Below are positions 30,992 through 39,515 of a stretch of 64,000 bases of DNA, piece by piece. The DNA comes from an uncultured Vicinamibacterales bacterium. GTDB taxonomy: Bacteria; Acidobacteriota; Vicinamibacteria; Vicinamibacterales; UBA8438. The stretch covers positions 1,264,001 through 1,328,000 of the forward strand of contig OY282382.1 of NCBI GenBank assembly GCA_958295905.1, read 5' to 3'. Each line of letters opens with the position of its first letter. The first letter of the stretch is position 1. A program made the translations under genes and the position numbers. The notes under the pieces were generated by a model. The model made no database searches and was not told the DNA's origin. It worked only from the letters and a program-made list of their open reading frames with translations.

Positions 30992-32164
30992 ATGAGCACA
31001 GGACTTGGCGTCTCACCCACCGCGGCCGAGCAGGCCCTGCTCGTCTACTGCGAGTCTCACCGCGACTGGGTCGTCGAGACCACCCTGGCGCTGGCGCGTC
31101 TGGAGTCTCCCACCAGCGACAAGGAGGCGGTCGACCGCTGCGGCCGTGAGCTGCAGCAGCGCCTGGAGGCGATCGGGGGAACCGTCACCCGGCTGGCGCG
31201 GGCGGAGGCCGGCGACCATCTCCGGGCCGAGTTCGGGAGCGGCGGGAGCCAGGTGCTGATGATCGGCCACTTCGATACCGTGTGGCCGGTCGGACAGATC
31301 GAGCGCATGCCGCTGGAGTTCAGGGACGGCTGCCTGTTCGGACCCGGGGTCTTCGACATGAAGGCGGGCATCGCGGTGGGCCTGCTCGCGGCCCGCGCGC
31401 TGCGGGAGGCGTCGCCGTCCGCCGGTCGGCTCGTCATGCTCTGGACCTCGGACGAGGAACGCCGCAGCCGGACCTCGCGCGCCGTGGTCGAGGAGGAGGC
31501 GCGCCGGAGCCGGGCCGCCTTCGTGCTCGAGCCGGGGTTGCCCGGCGGAGGGGTGAAGACGGCTCGCAAGGGATGCGGCGAGTTTCGGCTCGCCGTCCAC
31601 GGCGTCGCCGCCCACGCCGGGGTCGAGCCCGACAGGGGGGCGAGCGCGGTCCACGAGCTGGCGGCCCAGATCGTCGATCTGCAACGGGTGCGCGACCTGG
31701 GGCCGGACGTGACGCTCAACGTCGGGATGGCGGCCGGCGGCACCCTTCCCAACGTCGTGGCGGAAGAGGCCCACGCGGTCATCGACACGCGGGTCTCGGC
31801 GGCGGCGGACATGGACCGGGTGATCGAGTTCGTCCGGAACCGGACCTCCACCGTGCCCGGGACCCGCATCGAGGTGACCGGCGGGTTCGATCGCCCGCCG
31901 TTGGAACGAACCGCGGCGGTGGCGCGTCTCTATGAGAGAGCGCGTACGATTGCGGGCAGGTTGGGGCACGATCTGCGCGAGGGCGCGACCGGCGGGGGAT
32001 CCGACGGCAACTTCACGGCCGCGGTCGGCACCCCCACCCTCGATGGGCTCGGGGCGGTCGGGGCCGGGCCGCACGCCCTGCATGAACACATAGAAGTCGA
32101 CTCGCTGCCGTGGCGGGCGGCGTTGCTGGCGGCGCTGGTGGCCGACGTCTGGGCGTCGGCCTGA
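30992..32164 (+). CDS. M20 family metallopeptidase (carboxypeptidase G2-like)
   Basis: Zinc-dependent hydrolase of the M20A group that removes C-terminal amino acids, often glutamate, from peptides or folates. The 390-residue protein has zinc ligands in IGHFDTVWP (His93), GPGVFDMKAG (Asp122), SDEERRS (catalytic Glu155 and ligand Glu156), VLEPG and a C-terminal His in GPHALHEHI. The dimerisation (lid) domain lies between (about 185-300). No signal peptide, so it is cytosolic. The ATG at 30992 is preferred to an in-frame TTG three codons upstream. TAGACT at 30972-30977 is a possible -10 box. Confidence 0.9.
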   Translation: MSTGLGVSPTAAEQALLVYCESHRDWVVETTLALARLESPTSDKEAVDRCGRELQQRLEAIGGTVTRLARAEAGDHLRAEFGSGGSQVLMIGHFDTVWPVGQIERMPLEFRDGCLFGPGVFDMKAGIAVGLLAARALREASPSAGRLVMLWTSDEERRSRTSRAVVEEEARRSRAAFVLEPGLPGGGVKTARKGCGEFRLAVHGVAAHAGVEPDRGASAVHELAAQIVDLQRVRDLGPDVTLNVGMAAGGTLPNVVAEEAHAVIDTRVSAAADMDRVIEFVRNRTSTVPGTRIEVTGGFDRPPLERTAAVARLYERARTIAGRLGHDLREGATGGGSDGNFTAAVGTPTLDGLGAVGAGPHALHEHIEVDSLPWRAALLAALVADVWASA

Positions 32165-32225
32165 GCCGCCGGGCGGTCGGCCCGGACTCGACGGCGAGGC
32201 GGAGAATGAAGGAGAGCTGCAACCC

Positions 32226-33068
32226 ATGGGCAACTCAGTGAAGACGGTCCTGCTGCTGGGCCTGTTGAGCGGGCTCCTGCTCGTGATCGGCGAGCTGCTG
32301 GGCGGCCAGGCTGGCCTGCTGTTCGCGTTCGTCATTGCCGTCGCCATGAACTTCGGCTCCTACTGGTTCTCGGACCGTATCGTGCTGCGCATGTACCGGG
32401 CCGAGCAGGTGGGGCCCGAGCATCCGCTGCACCAGATGACGGAGCATCTGGCGAGCCGGGCGGGGCTGCCCACCCCCAAGGTCTACGTGATTCCCGACGA
32501 CTCGCCGAACGCGTTCGCGACGGGCCGGAATCCGCAGCATGCCGCGGTCGCCGCGACCCGCGGGATTCTGCGCATGCTCGATCGGGACGAGCTGGAAGGG
32601 GTCGTCGCCCACGAGCTGGCCCATGTGAAGCACCGCGACATCCTGATCGGCTCGGTGGCCGCGACCATCGCCGCGACGGTCATGATGGTGGCCCGCATGG
32701 CCCAGTTCGCGGCGCTGTTCGGGGGGCTGGGGGACCGGGACGACCGCGGGGGCGGCAATCCCATCGCCCTGCTCGCGACCATCATTCTCGCGCCGCTCGC
32801 CGCCATCCTGATTCAGTCGGCCATCTCCCGCTCGCGGGAGTTCGCGGCCGACCGCGGCGCGGCCCGCATCGTGGGAAGCCCGCACGGGCTCGTCCGGGCG
32901 CTGCGCAAGATCGACGCGGGCTCCCGGCGGATGCCCATCGACGCCAACCCCGCGACCGCGCACATGTTCATCGTCAAGCCGTTTTCCCGCGGCGGGGTGA
33001 TGTCCCTGTTCAGCACCCATCCCCCGACCGAGCAGCGGGTCGAGCGCCTGCTCCAGAGCCGTCGGTAG
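32226..33068 (+). CDS. htpX: Membrane metalloprotease HtpX
   Basis: M48 protease in the cytoplasmic membrane that degrades misfolded membrane proteins. It has 280 residues, two N-terminal membrane segments (about 5-25 and 29-46), zinc motif HELAH (129-133), two central membrane segments (about 139-165 and 178-198) and the third zinc ligand region SRSREFAADRGAA. The C-terminal STHPPTEQRVERL is typical. A strong AAGGAG lies upstream of the ATG. Probably transcribed with the M20 gene 61 bp upstream. Confidence 0.95.
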   Translation: MGNSVKTVLLLGLLSGLLLVIGELLGGQAGLLFAFVIAVAMNFGSYWFSDRIVLRMYRAEQVGPEHPLHQMTEHLASRAGLPTPKVYVIPDDSPNAFATGRNPQHAAVAATRGILRMLDRDELEGVVAHELAHVKHRDILIGSVAATIAATVMMVARMAQFAALFGGLGDRDDRGGGNPIALLATIILAPLAAILIQSAISRSREFAADRGAARIVGSPHGLVRALRKIDAGSRRMPIDANPATAHMFIVKPFSRGGVMSLFSTHPPTEQRVERLLQSRR

Positions 33069-33078
33069 CCGCTTCGGT

Positions 33079-34164
33079 TCACAACAATCTTGACTGCCGG
33101 GGCGCCCGCGGGGGTTCGCGCGGCGCCTCCTCTCTCGGCGCGGCGCGCCGGGCCGGCAGGCGGTGCCGGCGCCGCACCAGCTCCAGCATTCGGTGAACCT
33201 GCTCCCGGTAGCGCCGGGGCGCGTACTTCCCCGCATACAGTCGATCGATTCTGGGGGCGAGCTCCGGGAACCCGCGGTCGAGGAACCGCAGGAAGTGTTC
33301 GCGGGTCCCTTCGTCGAGGTGGAGGACGACGGCGCCGCAGAACCGGGCCCCGTGGTCGGCGATGGCCTTGATGGTCCGTTCGATCCGGGCGGGGTGCGAG
33401 GTCAGCCCCGGCACGATCGGCGCCACCAGCACCCCCGCTTCTATGCCCGCGTCGGTCAGCTCCCGCACCGCCCGCAGCCGTTGCAGGGGGTGGGCGGCAC
33501 CCGGCTCCAGGGCGGCCCACGCGTCTTCGTCGACCGTCGGCACGCTCATGTGCACGGTGCAGGCCGTCCGTTCGGAGAGGTCCCGCAGCACGTCGACGTC
33601 GCGCACGACCATCGGTCCCTTCGTGATCAGGCCGACCGGCGCGGGGTTTTCGACCAGGGTTTCGAGCACGCGCCGGCTGAGCCGGTAGCGGCCCTCGATC
33701 GGCTGATACGGATCGGTGGCGGTGCCGAATCCGATCAGCTCGCGGCGCCCCCCCGAACGGCCGAGCTCCCGCCGCAGCACGTCCACGAAGTTCACCTTGA
33801 CGAGGATGACCGACGCGAACTCGTCGCCCGCGCCGAGCGCCAGGTGAGGGTGGTACCGGCGCGCGAAGCAGTAGTGGCAGCCGTGGGTGCAGCCGCGGTA
33901 GGGGTTCAGCGTCCATTCGAACGGCATGCCCCGCACCCGGTTCAGGGCGGTGCGGCAGGTGACCTCCTGGTAGCGCGCATCGTCGGCCCGGCGTGCCGCG
34001 GCGGGCAGAGCGGGCGGGCGGGACGGGTCGCCGGCCCGATCCGCCCGAATCAGGTCCGCGACCTGCCGCGCGGTCGGCTGCCGGGGGGACAGGTCGAAGA
34101 GGGTCGGGGCACCGTCGCCGGGCCAAGTATTCGATTTTTGTTCGCCCATCGGCGCATGGTGCAC
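33079..34164 (-). CDS. Radical SAM protein, PA0069/Rv2578c family
   Basis: 361 residues with the 4Fe-4S binding motif CTHGCHYC (C92, C96, C99) preceded by WTLNPYRGC, the signature of this family, which is distantly related to spore photoproduct lyase. Further motifs are ILVKVNFVDVLRREL, GTATDPYQPIEGRY and VLVAPIVPGL. The substrate is unknown for the family. It starts 16 bp after the sugar-nucleotide reductase stop, so the two share an operon with lptD. Its 3' end faces htpX with a 10-bp gap. The second ATG (MGEQKSN, 34149) is an alternative start. Confidence 0.88.
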   Translation of the reverse strand: MHHAPMGEQKSNTWPGDGAPTLFDLSPRQPTARQVADLIRADRAGDPSRPPALPAAARRADDARYQEVTCRTALNRVRGMPFEWTLNPYRGCTHGCHYCFARRYHPHLALGAGDEFASVILVKVNFVDVLRRELGRSGGRRELIGFGTATDPYQPIEGRYRLSRRVLETLVENPAPVGLITKGPMVVRDVDVLRDLSERTACTVHMSVPTVDEDAWAALEPGAAHPLQRLRAVRELTDAGIEAGVLVAPIVPGLTSHPARIERTIKAIADHGARFCGAVVLHLDEGTREHFLRFLDRGFPELAPRIDRLYAGKYAPRRYREQVHRMLELVRRRHRLPARRAAPREEAPREPPRAPRQSRLL

Positions 34165-34180
34165 CGGGGCGGGCCGCCGG

Positions 34181-35179
34181 TCAAGGGGCGATGGGCGGGG
34201 GGGCGCCGGCGACGACCCCCCGCCAGTAGTCGAGCAGGTCGGATAGGGTCTCCGACAGGGGGCGCCGGGGGGTCCAGCCCAGTTCTCCGGTGATGCGCGA
34301 CGGATCGCCGAGGAGGACCGGGTTGTCGCCGGGCCGGGCGCGGTCCGGGTCGTGCCGGGTCGAAATCGGCGTCGCGGCCAGGGCCAACAGGGCGTCGAGG
34401 ACGTCGCCGATGCGGTGGGCGCCGCCGGAGCACACGTTGTAGGGTCGGCCCGGCGTTCCCCGGGCCATCAGCATCCGGTAGGCCCGGACGGTGTCGCGCA
34501 CGTCCGTCAGGTCCCGGCGCGCCTCGAGGTTGCCGACCGAGAGCACCGGCTCGGCGCGCCCCGCTTCGATGCGGGCAATCTGCTCCGCGAAGCTCGAGGC
34601 GGCGTAGGCGGGGGCCTGTCCCGGACCGATATGCGTGAAGGACCGGGTCAGGACGACAGCCAGACCGTCCTCCCGGGCCGCCGCGAGCCCCAGCCGCTCC
34701 TGATCGAGCTTGCTCTGCCCGTAGGGGCTGACGGGGTCCAGCGGCGCGTTTTCCGCGAGCGCGGTGGCGGCGGGCCGATACACGAGCGCGGACCCGGGAA
34801 TCAGCACCCGGGGTGCGGTGGGCAGGCCCCGCAGCGCCGACAGCAGGTGCCCGGTTCCCTGCGCGTTGCCCTGCAGGGTCGCCCGCCGGTTGGACCACGA
34901 GCCGTTCACGTTCGCGACCCCCGCGCAGTGGTACACCTGGTTCGGCGGTCGCTCCGCTATCGCCCGCCGCACCGCCGCACCATCGAGCAGGTCGACGTCG
35001 CGCCAGGCCGCCGCTCCCGCGGGAACCGGCCGGGGCGGCGTCGCCGCGGCCGGAGCGCGGCCCGCCGCCGGGCGCCGCCACGCCAGCAGCGCCGCGTCCG
35101 GCTCGGTGCGGTGCAGCAGGGCGAGCAGATGGCTGCCGGCGAAGCCGGCCGCGCCGGTGACGAGGATGGTGTCGGGCAC
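34181..35179 (-). CDS. NAD(P)-dependent sugar-nucleotide reductase/epimerase (Rmd-like)
   Basis: Extended short-chain dehydrogenase, 332 residues. The NAD(P) motif is VTGAAGFAGSHL (7-18). Catalytic Tyr153 and Lys157 lie in YGQSK, with VLIPGSALVY supplying the Ser. The pattern DPVSPYGQSKLDQE and SFTHIGPGQ resembles GDP-6-deoxy-D-mannose reductase, though GDP-mannose dehydratase-related epimerases cannot be excluded. Its place downstream of lptD (16-bp gap) suggests a role in surface polysaccharide. Confidence 0.82.
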   Translation of the reverse strand: MPDTILVTGAAGFAGSHLLALLHRTEPDAALLAWRRPAAGRAPAAATPPRPVPAGAAAWRDVDLLDGAAVRRAIAERPPNQVYHCAGVANVNGSWSNRRATLQGNAQGTGHLLSALRGLPTAPRVLIPGSALVYRPAATALAENAPLDPVSPYGQSKLDQERLGLAAAREDGLAVVLTRSFTHIGPGQAPAYAASSFAEQIARIEAGRAEPVLSVGNLEARRDLTDVRDTVRAYRMLMARGTPGRPYNVCSGGAHRIGDVLDALLALAATPISTRHDPDRARPGDNPVLLGDPSRITGELGWTPRRPLSETLSDLLDYWRGVVAGAPPPIAP

Positions 35180-35194
35180 GGGAAGGCGGTCGGG

Positions 35195-37555
35195 TTAGTA
35201 CTGCCGCGCTCCGGTGCCGGGACCGAAGGCGCCGAGCAGATTGGCGAACGTGCCGAGCCCGGCCAGCGTGAACGAGACGTTGAGACGCCGGTCGGCCTCC
35301 ACCCGGGTGAAGAACCCGAGGTTGCGCAGGTTGTACTCCTGGTACTCGACGCTGAAACCGCAGCACTGCGCGTTGTAATAGGCGAGTATCCGTTGCTGCA
35401 CCATGCGCTTGAGCTGGATGTCGTAGTTGAACTGATAGACGCCTCCCCACTTGTTGTCGTCCGCCCGGAAGTTGGTGAACGAGTTGATGACGTGGTCGAG
35501 GTAGTCGGGGTTGTCGAATCCGGACAGTCCTTCGATGAAGCGGCGCTGGCTCCAGCCGGCGCGCTGGTGCAGGCGGGTGCTGAACGCGATGTCGGCGTCG
35601 GCCCGGATGGTCCGCAGGGCCATGAATTGGGTATCGTACTCGGCTCGCAATGATCCGTCGATTCCCTCGGTCAGGGCGGCGCGAACCGTCAGGGCGACCG
35701 GCGACAGGCTGCTCGGCGCCGTCTGCTGGAAGCTCGTCAGGAACTGCTGGTCGAACTGCGAGGCTCTCTCGTCGGTATAGTAGGTCTGCTCGATCCCGAT
35801 CGTCAGGAACTCCTGCGCCCCGCTCTCCCCCCGCCTCGCGTACAGCCGGTTGTCGACCCCGTACCGGAGCCGCGTCGTGTTGCCCACGATCGAGTCGATG
35901 CTGTCGATTCTCACGATCCGGTCGAAGTTGTCGACCGCGGTGGTGCGCTGCACGGTGACCCACGGCTCGATCAAGTGCTTCATCCGTTCGGAGTAGCCGG
36001 TGTTCGGCGTGTCCCAGATCTTGACGAACACGGGACCGGTGATCTCGGTCTCCATCTCGAACATCGACCGCGAGAGAGGCGCGCCGATCTGTTCCTGCGT
36101 CTCCGGGTCGATGCTCTCCCGCCAGTGGGTCCGGCGGTATCCGACCGACGAGTTGACCGTCAGGAACGGCCAGGGGGTGAACGGCACCCGCACCAACGGG
36201 GTGACGTCGAACCGGGTCAGCCCCGAGTCGGTCTCCCGCTCGCCGAAGCTCTGCGTCTGGAGTAGGTTGGCGTACTCGCCGGCGAAGCCGTAGTAGACGG
36301 GCAGGGTCCCGATCTGCCGCTCGGACTGGCTGAACGAGATGCGCGGCGCGGCGCCGTGGAGCGAGGAATCGTCTACCCCGAAGAACGTTTCCCGGAAGTC
36401 GGCGGTTCCGTTCAGGGTGTACGCGTTCCACGAACCGGTCACGTTGCCCCCGAACGTGCGGGAGCTGTTGGTCGCGCGGAAGATGTCCCGTTGGTAGGTC
36501 TGCTGCACCTCCACGTCCGAGAAGAAGTCGACCTGGCCCCGCGCCTGGATCGCGTCCGTGAACGCGTGCTGCAGGTCGCCGCGCATCTGGAAGCTGCGGC
36601 GGGCGGGCAGGCTCGTCTCGCCGCCGCGGAACGGGTCGATGGCCGTGGTCTCCCGTTCGTTCAGCAGGTACGTTTCGGCGTTGCCGCGCGAGCTCTGCCC
36701 GAGCACGTAGCGGTACTCCCCCCCCAGGCCCTGGCCGGTCGCGGTGAGCCAGTCGTGGAACACGGTGGCGTCGTGGCTGCGGTTGATGGCCCAGAAGAAC
36801 GCGTTGCTGATCGAGTTCCCCTGGACGGTCGAAGCGCCGTAGGTCGGCATCAGGAAGCCGGTGGCCCGGTCGTCGTCCTGGATCGGGTAGTGCATCCACG
36901 GCAGGTAGAAGAGAGGGACGCCCTTCACCAGCAGCAGCATGTTGCGCAACCGGGCGTACTCGCTCAGGTCGATCCGGACCGAGGTGGCCCGCACCTCCCA
37001 GCGGGGGGTCGGCTGGATGCACGAGGTGAAGCCGCCGTCGGTGAGGCGATAGGCGCGCGGGCCGAGCTTCTCGATGAGCGCTCCCCAGAACCGCATCTCC
37101 GGTTCCTGGGTGCCGAACATGCTCGGCTCGACGTCCTCGACCAGTTGCGTGGAGCCCGACGCGTTGTAGAACGTTCCGGTCCCCGTCTCGTAGTCGAACT
37201 CCGCCCGCTCGGCCGCCACCCGGCCGCCTTCCCCCGCGTACACCACGTTGCCGGTGGCCACGAGCAGCGACTCGTCCGTGTACATGTTCGCTTCGTCGGC
37301 ATGGAACCGCCACCCCCGGCCGTCGATCTGGACCTGACCGACGAAGAGCCAGTGATTGCTCGAGATCCGCTCCAGCCGAAACTGCCTCGACTCGGCGATG
37401 CCGGGGGGGAGGTCCTGCGCCCCGACGGCGCCGGCGGCCATGAGGCCCAGCGCGAACGCGGGGAGCCCGGTGCGGAAGCCCCGCCGCTTGCGGCCGGCGC
37501 TGCGTCCCGGCCGGACGGCGTTGCTCCTCGGACGGCGTTCTGTGCGCGGTCGCAT
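35195..37555 (-). CDS. lptD: LPS-assembly outer membrane protein LptD
   Basis: Outer membrane barrel that inserts lipopolysaccharide into the outer leaflet with LptE. The 786 residues include an Arg-rich N-region and signal sequence ending near GAVGAQ, an LptA-like beta-jellyroll domain (about 60-230; HADEANMYTDESLLVATGN) and a barrel. The conserved adjacent Cys pair is present in AQCCGF near the C-terminus, but only one N-terminal partner Cys is seen (FTSCIQP). Start is the ATG at 37555; the upstream frame is not LptD-like. It heads a three-gene operon. Confidence 0.93.
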   Translation of the reverse strand: MRPRTERRPRSNAVRPGRSAGRKRRGFRTGLPAFALGLMAAGAVGAQDLPPGIAESRQFRLERISSNHWLFVGQVQIDGRGWRFHADEANMYTDESLLVATGNVVYAGEGGRVAAERAEFDYETGTGTFYNASGSTQLVEDVEPSMFGTQEPEMRFWGALIEKLGPRAYRLTDGGFTSCIQPTPRWEVRATSVRIDLSEYARLRNMLLLVKGVPLFYLPWMHYPIQDDDRATGFLMPTYGASTVQGNSISNAFFWAINRSHDATVFHDWLTATGQGLGGEYRYVLGQSSRGNAETYLLNERETTAIDPFRGGETSLPARRSFQMRGDLQHAFTDAIQARGQVDFFSDVEVQQTYQRDIFRATNSSRTFGGNVTGSWNAYTLNGTADFRETFFGVDDSSLHGAAPRISFSQSERQIGTLPVYYGFAGEYANLLQTQSFGERETDSGLTRFDVTPLVRVPFTPWPFLTVNSSVGYRRTHWRESIDPETQEQIGAPLSRSMFEMETEITGPVFVKIWDTPNTGYSERMKHLIEPWVTVQRTTAVDNFDRIVRIDSIDSIVGNTTRLRYGVDNRLYARRGESGAQEFLTIGIEQTYYTDERASQFDQQFLTSFQQTAPSSLSPVALTVRAALTEGIDGSLRAEYDTQFMALRTIRADADIAFSTRLHQRAGWSQRRFIEGLSGFDNPDYLDHVINSFTNFRADDNKWGGVYQFNYDIQLKRMVQQRILAYYNAQCCGFSVEYQEYNLRNLGFFTRVEADRRLNVSFTLAGLGTFANLLGAFGPGTGARQY

Positions 37556-37788
37556 ATGTTCGATATGTCCGAGATGTTCCCTCGCGGCGTCTTGCCGGCC
37601 GGGCGTCCTGAGCCCGCCGGCGAACCCGCCCATCCCGGCGCAACCTACGGTTTTGCCACGGGCTCCCGGGCGGAGCGGGCGGTTCATTGGAGAGGACGGG
37701 CGCGGAGGGTCGTCGCGGGAGCCGGCCTCCAACCGAAGAATACCACGCGCCGATCCGTTTCACGCCGGCTCCGGCGCGGCCGGAACCA

Positions 37789-37959
37789 GGACCATCCCAC
37801 GCTCCGCCCCCGCCGTGCGCAGGCAGCATCGTGGCGGGTCCTGGGGCTCCAGACGTGCGGAATCGTGGGTCTCACGCGGCGCCGGCCGGTCGGCAAGACG
37901 GTGGCGACCCCTCGAATCGGGGGTGAGCTGTCACGCGCAGTCAGCGTGGGATGCTCCTG
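37789..37959 (-). repeat. Dispersed repeat family R, copy 5, overlapping the folC 3' end
   Basis: Unit in reverse orientation (starts GGACCATCCCACGCT, ends AGCGTGGGATGCTCC). Its last 19 bases provide the final residues and stop codon of folC. The rest of the 385-bp lptD-folC gap (37556-37788) shows nothing recognisable beyond a weak minus-strand TATTCT at 37742-37737. Confidence 0.85.
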
Positions 37960-39326
37960 CGGCCGGAACCCCCCCCTCCGCGCAGGGCCGCGAGGAGCTC
38001 GCCCACGAGAAAGATGGAGCCGGTCGCGCAGACCGTCCCGGCGTGGCGCCAGGCGGCTTCCAGCGCCCGCCGGGGGTCGTCCTCGACGGTCACCGGCGGC
38101 GCCCCCGCCCGCCGCCGCACGCGCTCGGCGAGGGCCGGGGCGGGGGTCGCCCGCGGGGTGTCCGGCGCGGTGCAGACGATGTGGCTGGCGCAGGGGGCGA
38201 GGTGGCCGAGGACGCCGTCGGCGTCCTTGTCGCGCATGACCGCGCACACGATGGGCAGGCGGTCCGGAAACGCATCGCGCAGATGCCGGGCCAGCGCCGC
38301 CGCCGCGGCCGGATTGTGGGCGGCGTCGAGCAGCACCGCGCCGCGTCCGGGCACGCGGACGAGGTCGAGGCGCCCCGGCCACACCACGTCCGAGAGCCCG
38401 CGGACGATGGCCTCGGCCCCGACCGGCAGACCGGCGTCGGCGAGCCCCTCCAGCAGGCGGATCGCGCCGGCCGCATTCGAGCGCTGATGGGCGCCGGCGA
38501 GACCGGGGCGAAACGGCGGATAGCGGTGACCGGGGGTGGTGACCCGAATCTCGGGGGTGCCGGGCCGCCCCGCGATCTCGGTGTCCCGCCCCGCGGGGAT
38601 GAGCCGCGCACCGCGCCGCCGGCAGGCTTCCTCGATGACCGACAGGGCCGCCGGGGCGGTCTCGGTGGTGACGACGGCCATGCCCGCCTTGACGACCCCC
38701 GCTTTTTCGGCCGCGATGGCCTTGATGGTGCCGCCGAGGTGCTCCTGATGGTCGAGCCCGATGCTGGTGATGACCCCCGCCACCGGTGTCACCACGTTGG
38801 TGGCGTCGAGCCGTCCCCCGAGACCGACCTCGACCACCGCCAGGTCGACCTCCGCGCGCCGGAACCACGACAGCGCGATCGCCGTCGCGGCCTCGAAGAA
38901 CGTGGGCGGACGGGACAGCCCGCCCGCGCGCACGAGCGCCCCGGCCCGCCGGAGGACCCGCGCCGCCTCTTCGCGCAGCGCCGGTTCGCCGATCGCGGCG
39001 CCGTCGACGGCGAAGCGTTCGGTGATCGACACGAGGTGGGGCGAGGTGTACCGGCCGGTGCGGTACCCGGCGGCGCGCAGGGCGCTGTCGATCATCGCCG
39101 CCACCGAGCCCTTGCCGTTGGTGCCGGCCACGATGATCGCGGGATAGGCGCCCTGGGGGTCGCCGAGGGCCGCCATCAGGCGGCGGATGGTGTCGAGCCC
39201 GGGCCGGATGCCGAAGCGCTCGAGCCCGAACAGCCGATCCAGCGGATCCGGCGGATCCCGCGGACCCGGCGGCCGCGGGGGGGTATCCGCAACGGGGGCG
39301 TCTTCGAACCGATGGTCCGGCGGCAT
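37941..39326 (-). CDS. folC: Folylpolyglutamate synthase / dihydrofolate synthase
   Basis: ATP-dependent Mur-ligase-like enzyme that adds glutamate to dihydropteroate and folates. 461 residues with P-loop IVAGTNGKGSVAAM, SPHLVSITERFAVDG, VVEVGLGGRLDATNVV, SIGLDHQEHLG and C-terminal LLDAAHNPAAAAAL. The N-terminal 30 residues are Pro-rich and variable; the conserved part begins at DPLDRLFGLERFGI. The last residues (GRRSIPR) are encoded by dispersed repeat R copy 5, implying the original 3' end was replaced. Divergent from the HEAT/cyclophilin gene. Confidence 0.94.
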   Translation of the reverse strand: MPPDHRFEDAPVADTPPRPPGPRDPPDPLDRLFGLERFGIRPGLDTIRRLMAALGDPQGAYPAIIVAGTNGKGSVAAMIDSALRAAGYRTGRYTSPHLVSITERFAVDGAAIGEPALREEAARVLRRAGALVRAGGLSRPPTFFEAATAIALSWFRRAEVDLAVVEVGLGGRLDATNVVTPVAGVITSIGLDHQEHLGGTIKAIAAEKAGVVKAGMAVVTTETAPAALSVIEEACRRRGARLIPAGRDTEIAGRPGTPEIRVTTPGHRYPPFRPGLAGAHQRSNAAGAIRLLEGLADAGLPVGAEAIVRGLSDVVWPGRLDLVRVPGRGAVLLDAAHNPAAAAALARHLRDAFPDRLPIVCAVMRDKDADGVLGHLAPCASHIVCTAPDTPRATPAPALAERVRRRAGAPPVTVEDDPRRALEAAWRHAGTVCATGSIFLVGELLAALRGGGGSGRRSIPR

Positions 39327-39515
39327 GGCGGCGGGCGGTGTGACCGGCCGGTCCGCACCGGGTGCGCCGCGGCCGGATGGAGACGGATGGAGCGGCCAGG
39401 AAACCGCATGATACCGTATACGCGTCCGGCGGCCACCGTCACGGCGCTTCGGCCGGGCCTCCTCCGGGTTCGCGCGTGGTCTCCGCTTGGCGTTAGCAGG
39501 TTCCTGGCTGCATTG

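Noticed and set aside
37356-39515. Very long plus-strand frame upstream of the HEAT/cyclophilin gene
   Set aside because: The upstream two thirds are antisense to folC and lptD and lack motifs; the real protein begins with the lipoprotein signal at 39516.
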